This document shows, piece after piece, positions 60,612-64,000 of a DNA stretch of 64,000 bases. Both the position numbers and the translations under genes were made by a program. Source of the stretch: AC-32 sp963716865 (lineage in GTDB: Bacteria > Actinomycetota > Thermoleophilia > Gaiellales > Gaiellaceae). Each line of letters starts with the position of its first letter. The first letter of the stretch is position 1. Where the stretch lies: positions 124,001-188,000 of the forward strand of contig CAVQUF010000002.1 in NCBI GenBank assembly GCA_963716865.1, given 5' to 3'. Under the pieces are notes generated by a model. The model did not search any database and was not told the DNA's origin. It saw only the letters and a list, made by a program, of their open reading frames with translations.

Positions 60612-60783
60612 CCGACCGGTCGCGTTAGCGCGACTGCTGGTGCTGATCGGGGCGACGATTTCGGTCGTCGCCTCGATCTCGCTCTGGTTCGGCGGGAGCG
60701 AGCAAGAGGGCTTGTTCGTCGGCCTGTGGGTGCCGTCGATCCTCGCGCTCGGCGCACTCGTGCTCCCGCGGAGGTCGTCATGA
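60604..60783 (+). CDS. Small two-helix membrane protein
   Basis: 59 residues from ATG 60604. Two hydrophobic segments (LARLLVLIGATISVVASISLWF and LFVGLWVPSILALGALVL) are separated by a short polar GGSEQEG loop. Family not recognised. The start overlaps the DUF378 stop by 8 nt, and the stop overlaps the next ATG (ATGA), so it is translated as part of the operon. Confidence 0.65.
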   Translation: MPDRPVALARLLVLIGATISVVASISLWFGGSEQEGLFVGLWVPSILALGALVLPRRSS

Positions 60784-60986
60784 ACGATCCGGGCATCTTC
60801 CTGCTCGGAATCGCCGTCACGCTCGTGGTCGGCGCCGCGATGTCGCTGCTCGTCTGGGGCGCAATCCTCGACGGCCGCGACGAGCGCGAGCGAAGACGGC
60901 GGAACCCCGATCGAGCCGACCGCACGCTCGCGGTCCTTGAGACCGCACGCTCGAAGTCATCTGGCGGGCACTGGCCCGCCGCCTAG
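60780..60986 (+). CDS. Small single-helix membrane protein
   Basis: 68 residues from ATG 60780. One membrane helix (IFLLGIAVTLVVGAAMSLLVWGAIL) is followed by a highly charged cytoplasmic tail (DGRDERERRRRNPDRADR). Family not recognised. The ATGA overlap with the preceding gene supports coupling. The fasciclin gene follows after 15 bp. Confidence 0.62.
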   Translation: MNDPGIFLLGIAVTLVVGAAMSLLVWGAILDGRDERERRRRNPDRADRTLAVLETARSKSSGGHWPAA

Positions 60987-61001
60987 AGAAGGGAGACAGA
61001 A

Positions 61002-61514
61002 ATGCAGAAGCTGCAGATCATCGGAGCCGCGGTCATTGCCGCGGTGTTCATGGCCACAGCGTTGACTGTGCCGACGGCCGGCACGTCGGCTCCTCCCACG
61101 CGGAAGCCGAACCTCGTCAAGACCGCAGTCGCGGCAGGGCAGTTCAAGACCCTGGTCTCGCTCGTCAAGGCTGCCGGGCTCGCCAAGGCCCTCTCGAGCA
61201 AGACGCAGCTGACCGTGTTCGCCCCGACCGACCGTGCCTTCGCGAAGGTTCCGGCGTCCACGCTGGCCCAGCTGAAGGCTGACCCGGCCAAGCTGCGCGC
61301 GGTGCTGCTCTACCACGTCGTCAAGGGCCGCGTGCCCGCCGCGAAGGTCGTCAAGCTTCGCTCGGCCACGACGCTGAACGGCGCGAAGGTGACCATCCGC
61401 GTTGCCAAGGGCAAGGTCTTCGTCAACTCGGCTAAGGTCGTGAAGGCGGACGTGCGGGCATCCAACGGCATCATCCACGTCATCAACCGCGTCCTGATCC
61501 CGCCGGCCGCCTGA
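61002..61514 (+). CDS. Secreted fasciclin (FAS1) domain protein
   Basis: 170 residues. A signal peptide (IIGAAVIAAVFMATALTVPTAG) is followed by a single FAS1 domain: NLVKTAVAAGQFKTLVSLVKAAGL, LTVFAPTDRAFAKVP, LLYHVVKGRVPAAKVVKLRSATTLNG and NGIIHVINRVLIPP. FAS1 domains mediate adhesion or bind small ligands outside the cell. AGAAGGGAGA precedes the ATG. It lies fourth behind the CarH-type operator; its stop overlaps the following ATG (TGATGA). Confidence 0.9.
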   Translation: MQKLQIIGAAVIAAVFMATALTVPTAGTSAPPTRKPNLVKTAVAAGQFKTLVSLVKAAGLAKALSSKTQLTVFAPTDRAFAKVPASTLAQLKADPAKLRAVLLYHVVKGRVPAAKVVKLRSATTLNGAKVTIRVAKGKVFVNSAKVVKADVRASNGIIHVINRVLIPPAA

Positions 61515-61855
61515 TGACGAACGAGGAGCTGCAGCGGATCTCGCTCCAGTTCCAGGAGGTCGTGAACCTCAGCGACCTCGAGCTCGAGGCGTGGCTCCGG
61601 ACCGAGGAGTCGAACGCCGTGGGGTTCAAGCGCCACGGCAGCGACGAGTCGGTCGGCCACGCCTCGGGCCGCCGCATCGTCGGTCTGCTCCGCAAGCGGG
61701 GGCGCGGGCTTGTCGAGGACGACTATCGGCACATGCGCAAAGTGGTCGGGTACGTGCACCGCCACCTTGCGCAGTGCCCGCGTGGAGAGGTCAGTCATAC
61801 ACGCTGGCGCTACTCGCTCATGAACTGGGGCCACGACCCGCTCAGAGAGGCGTGA
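61514..61855 (+). CDS. DUF3140 protein
   Basis: 113 residues. FQEVVNLSDLELEAWLRTEES, SVGHASGRRIVGLL, DDYRHMRKVVGYVHRHLAQ and TRWRYSLMNWGHDP fit DUF3140, a small helical family frequent in actinobacteria and rhizobia with roles proposed in DNA binding but unproven. It is soluble and basic. It is the last gene of the operon; a 12-bp hairpin follows. Confidence 0.82.
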   Translation: MTNEELQRISLQFQEVVNLSDLELEAWLRTEESNAVGFKRHGSDESVGHASGRRIVGLLRKRGRGLVEDDYRHMRKVVGYVHRHLAQCPRGEVSHTRWRYSLMNWGHDPLREA

Positions 61856-61863
61856 CCCGCGTG

Positions 61864-61894
61864 CACGAGGGCCGCGGATCCGGCGGCCCTCGTG
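61864..61894. terminator. Bidirectional hairpin between convergent genes
   Basis: CACGAGGGCCGC (61864-61875) and GCGGCCCTCGTG (61883-61894) form a perfect 12-bp stem with a 7-nt loop, between the DUF3140 stop and the convergent COG4315-like gene. No T-run follows on either strand. Such GC-rich hairpins without a U-tract are common at actinobacterial gene ends. Confidence 0.6.
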
Positions 61895-61915
61895 TCGGGG
61901 AGAGGGGGAGGGGAG

Positions 61916-62428
61916 CTAGTAGCCGGACGACCGCGGCATCGGGGCTGCGGGCGCGGACTTGTGTGACTTCGAGACCGCGACCGCGTGCCAGGTGCCGACG
62001 TCCTTGAAGCCGTTGCCCTTGACGTCGCCGCGCTTGCGGTCGAGGTAGAAGGTGTACAGGGGGGCGCCACGGTAGGCGACCTGGATCCTGCCGTCGGGGC
62101 GCTTGACCGTTCCGAGCCCGCTGACGCCGGCCGGCTTGACGCCCTTGCGCACGGTCAGCGGCGTCCAGAACGAGAGGCAGGACATGTTCGTGCAGATGAA
62201 CCGGCCGTGCCGCTCGACGCTCAGCGCGTACAGCGACCGGCCGCGGCGGTTGACGAGGATCGTCTCGCGGAGGGTTGTGTTGTGCGCCGTTGCGACGACC
62301 TTCGTGCCGCTGTTCGAGCCCGAGGAGGACGCCAGGGCGATCGCGGCGGCGACGGCCCCGAGCGCGAGCACGGCGACCACCACTGCGCCGTAGCGGATGG
62401 GTGTCTTTCGGTTGATGACTACCTCCAA
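61916..62428 (-). CDS. COG4315-type secreted protein (lipoprotein_15 repeat)
   Basis: 170 residues. An N-terminal membrane/signal segment (GAVVVAVLALGAVAAAIALA) lacks a lipobox Cys. TILVNRRGRSLYALSVERHGRFICTNMSCLSFWTPL and LYTFYLDRKRGDVKGNGF are two copies of the PF03640 repeat, with the Cys-x4-Cys pair. Function unknown. The start is odd: TTG 62428 overlaps the GGAGG that should be its ribosome site. An ATC codon 5 nt after GGAGG, or GTG further in, are alternatives. Confidence 0.78.
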   Translation of the reverse strand: MEVVINRKTPIRYGAVVVAVLALGAVAAAIALASSSGSNSGTKVVATAHNTTLRETILVNRRGRSLYALSVERHGRFICTNMSCLSFWTPLTVRKGVKPAGVSGLGTVKRPDGRIQVAYRGAPLYTFYLDRKRGDVKGNGFKDVGTWHAVAVSKSHKSAPAAPMPRSSGY

Positions 62429-62521
62429 TGTCGTAGTGGATATGCGTCTGGGGATACGGCTCGCGACGCGCCCGCGGATTCGGGATTAACAGGACCGCAA
62501 CACTCAGGGCGGGAGGACGGG

Positions 62522-64000
62522 CTAGCCGGCGCGGAACTTCTTGGCCCGGGCCGTGCGCCCCTTCAGAGAGCCGTTTCCCGCGAAGGCGGCGGTCACCCTC
62601 CAGACGCCGCGGCTGGTGGTCAGCGCCAGGGAGTACGTGCAGCCGGTGTTGCCGAGCTTCAGCTTCTTCCAGGCGACGCGGGCGGCGCCTCTCGTCGTCG
62701 CGCGGACCTGGATGAGACCCGAGCAGGTGGCACGGTCGGCGGGGAAACCGCCGAGCACACCGCTGGCGTGGAGCGCGTAGGGCCATCTGCGATCGCGCTT
62801 CGGCTTCATGGTGAAGGAGAGCGTGGGCCGGGCCTTCGTCGCCACTAGGCCGCCCGCCGCGATCGGCCCGACCGAGCCCGGTGTCTCGTTGTCGCCGATC
62901 GTGTCCGAGTTCCCGTAGCCGAGCCGGCCGTTCCCGCCGAAACCCCAGCAGCGCACCCTGCCGTTGTCGAGGACGGCGCAGGTGTGAATACCGCCGGCGC
63001 TGATCGCAACCGCTTTGCGGTTCGCGAGGTCGACCGGCCCGAAGCCTCCCGGCGTCTCGTCGTCGCCGATGTCGTTCGTATTTCCGTAGCCGAGCCGGCC
63101 GTAGGAGCCTCTCCCCCAGCAGCGCACCGCGCCGTCGTCGAGCAGCGCGCAGGTGTGCTCGTTGCCGGCGCCGATCGCGATGGCGCGTCTGCCTGCGCCG
63201 AGGTCGACCGGCGGAACGGAGCCGGGCGTTTCGTCGTCGCCGATTGTGAAGGTGTACCCGAGGCCGAGCGCGCCGCTCGCGTTGGTGCCCCAACACCGCA
63301 CCCGCCCGTTGTCGAGAATCGCGCAGGTGTGGGCGCCGCCCGCGCTGATCGCAACCGCCTTGCGACCCGCCCCGAGGTCGAGCGGGGGAACGGAGCCGGG
63401 CGTCTCGTCGTCGCCGATGTTGTTCGTGTTCCCGTAGCCGAGCTCTCCGTTTCCGCCGAAGCCCCAGCAGCGGACCCTGCCGTTGTCGAGAATCGCGCAG
63501 GTATGGCCGAGGCCGGCGCTGATCGCGACCGCCTTGCGACCCGCCCCGAGGTCGAGCGGCGGAACGGAGCCCGGCGTCTCATCGTCACCGATGAGTTTCG
63601 TGTTCCCGTAGCCGAGCTCTCCGTCTGCGTTGTACCCCCAGCAGCGAACCCGCCCGTTGTCGAGGATCGCGCAGGCGAAGCTGCCCCCAACGGTGATCGC
63701 GACCGCCTTCCGCTCAGATCCGAGTTCGACAGGCCCGGCCGAGCCGGGGGTGTCGTTGTCGCCGATCGCGTCCGTGTTCCCGTAGCCGAGCTGTCCTTCG
63801 GCGTTGTCGCCCCAGCAGCGCACCGCGCCGTTGTCGAGTACCGCACAGGTGTCGTCCACTCCGGCGCTGACTGCGACTGCCTTGCGGCCGGCGCCGAGAT
63901 CGACCGGACCCGCCGAGCCCGGCGTTTCGTCATCCCCGATCGTGTTCGTGTTCCCGTAGCCGAGCTCACCGCTCGACCCGCGGCCCCAGCAGTGCAGCTG
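62522..64000 (-). CDS. RCC1-repeat beta-propeller protein, 5' end beyond the window
   Basis: At least 492 residues, open to the window edge. Seven units of about 58 residues repeat the pattern CWGFGGNGELGYGNTNNIGD, DETPGSVPPLDLGAGRKAVA and ISAGGAHTCAILDNGRVR (the first unit is partial). The DNA repeats every 174 bp with high identity. A C-terminal domain of about 100 residues (LSFTMKPKRDRRWPYALHASG, then FAGNGSLKGRTARAKKFRAG) looks Ig-like. Such proteins are usually secreted surface scaffolds. The signal peptide would be outside the window. Confidence 0.85.
   Translation of the reverse strand, partial: QLHCWGRGSSGELGYGNTNTIGDDETPGSAGPVDLGAGRKAVAVSAGVDDTCAVLDNGAVRCWGDNAEGQLGYGNTDAIGDNDTPGSAGPVELGSERKAVAITVGGSFACAILDNGRVRCWGYNADGELGYGNTKLIGDDETPGSVPPLDLGAGRKAVAISAGLGHTCAILDNGRVRCWGFGGNGELGYGNTNNIGDDETPGSVPPLDLGAGRKAVAISAGGAHTCAILDNGRVRCWGTNASGALGLGYTFTIGDDETPGSVPPVDLGAGRRAIAIGAGNEHTCALLDDGAVRCWGRGSYGRLGYGNTNDIGDDETPGGFGPVDLANRKAVAISAGGIHTCAVLDNGRVRCWGFGGNGRLGYGNSDTIGDNETPGSVGPIAAGGLVATKARPTLSFTMKPKRDRRWPYALHASGVLGGFPADRATCSGLIQVRATTRGAARVAWKKLKLGNTGCTYSLALTTSRGVWRVTAAFAGNGSLKGRTARAKKFRAG

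Noticed and set aside
62800..64000. Regular repeats resembling a CRISPR or satellite array
   Set aside because: The period of about 174 bp is a multiple of three and encodes RCC1 blades. There are no short palindromic repeats with unique spacers.

Overview
The window is GC-rich DNA, roughly 70% G+C by eye, with a strong preference for G or C in third codon positions. GTG and TTG starts are frequent, and many genes overlap through ATGA, GTGA or TTGA junctions. No rRNA, tRNA, insertion sequence or CRISPR array is visible. Gene content (F420 synthesis, DUF1918, DUF3140, a coproporphyrin-type heme tail, an AsnA-type asparagine synthetase, recurrent TAN3T boxes placed for leaderless transcripts) points to an actinobacterium. 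The Thermoleophilia (Gaiellales/Solirubrobacterales-like) are my best guess; this is inference.

Layout: 0.1-2.1 kb holds a TetR/MFS efflux pair with the same candidate operator in both promoters. 2.2-3.0 kb is an eIF2B-like isomerase on the minus strand. 3.2-17.1 kb is a long plus-strand surface-polysaccharide locus: glycosyltransferases, an O-antigen-ligase/Wzy-like polymerase, a YbhN-type membrane protein, a polyprenyl-phosphate sugar transferase, three ATP-grasp proteins and a FemAB-type acyltransferase. 17.0-23.8 kb continues with a TolB-like lipoprotein, two tandem PQQ-type propellers, a Wzz-like protein and two GT2 enzymes. 23.8-32.3 kb is metabolic: asparagine synthetase A, an M50-CBS protease, threonine degradation (tdh-kbl) with DUF1918 and CBS proteins, and a tyrosine phenol-lyase.

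32.5-53.0 kb is a second polysaccharide region. It makes nucleotide sugars (UDP-glucuronate decarboxylase, GDP-mannose dehydratase and a GDP-rhamnose-type reductase), has a second polyprenyl glycosylphosphotransferase, a large minus-strand block of glycosyltransferases and methyltransferases, and a Wzm/Wzt ABC exporter. 53.0-58.0 kb carries hemE-hemH and then cofC-cofD-npdG-cofE for coenzyme F420. 58.1-64.0 kb holds a ureohydrolase, a CarH-like B12-binding MerR regulator, a small membrane-protein/fasciclin operon, a COG4315-type protein and a truncated RCC1-repeat protein.

The most striking findings are regulatory. The CarH-like gene (60267 to 59389) and the divergent DUF378-fasciclin operon are separated by at least six tandem 11-bp repeats in the CarH operator pattern, with the operon's -35 box inside one repeat. 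This suggests a light- or B12-controlled envelope operon rather than a carotenoid operon. In addition, a structured element of about 75 nt with compensatory stem changes occurs twice in opposite orientation (10712-10787 and 34613-34685). The first copy abuts a polymerase gene that lacks a normal start codon.
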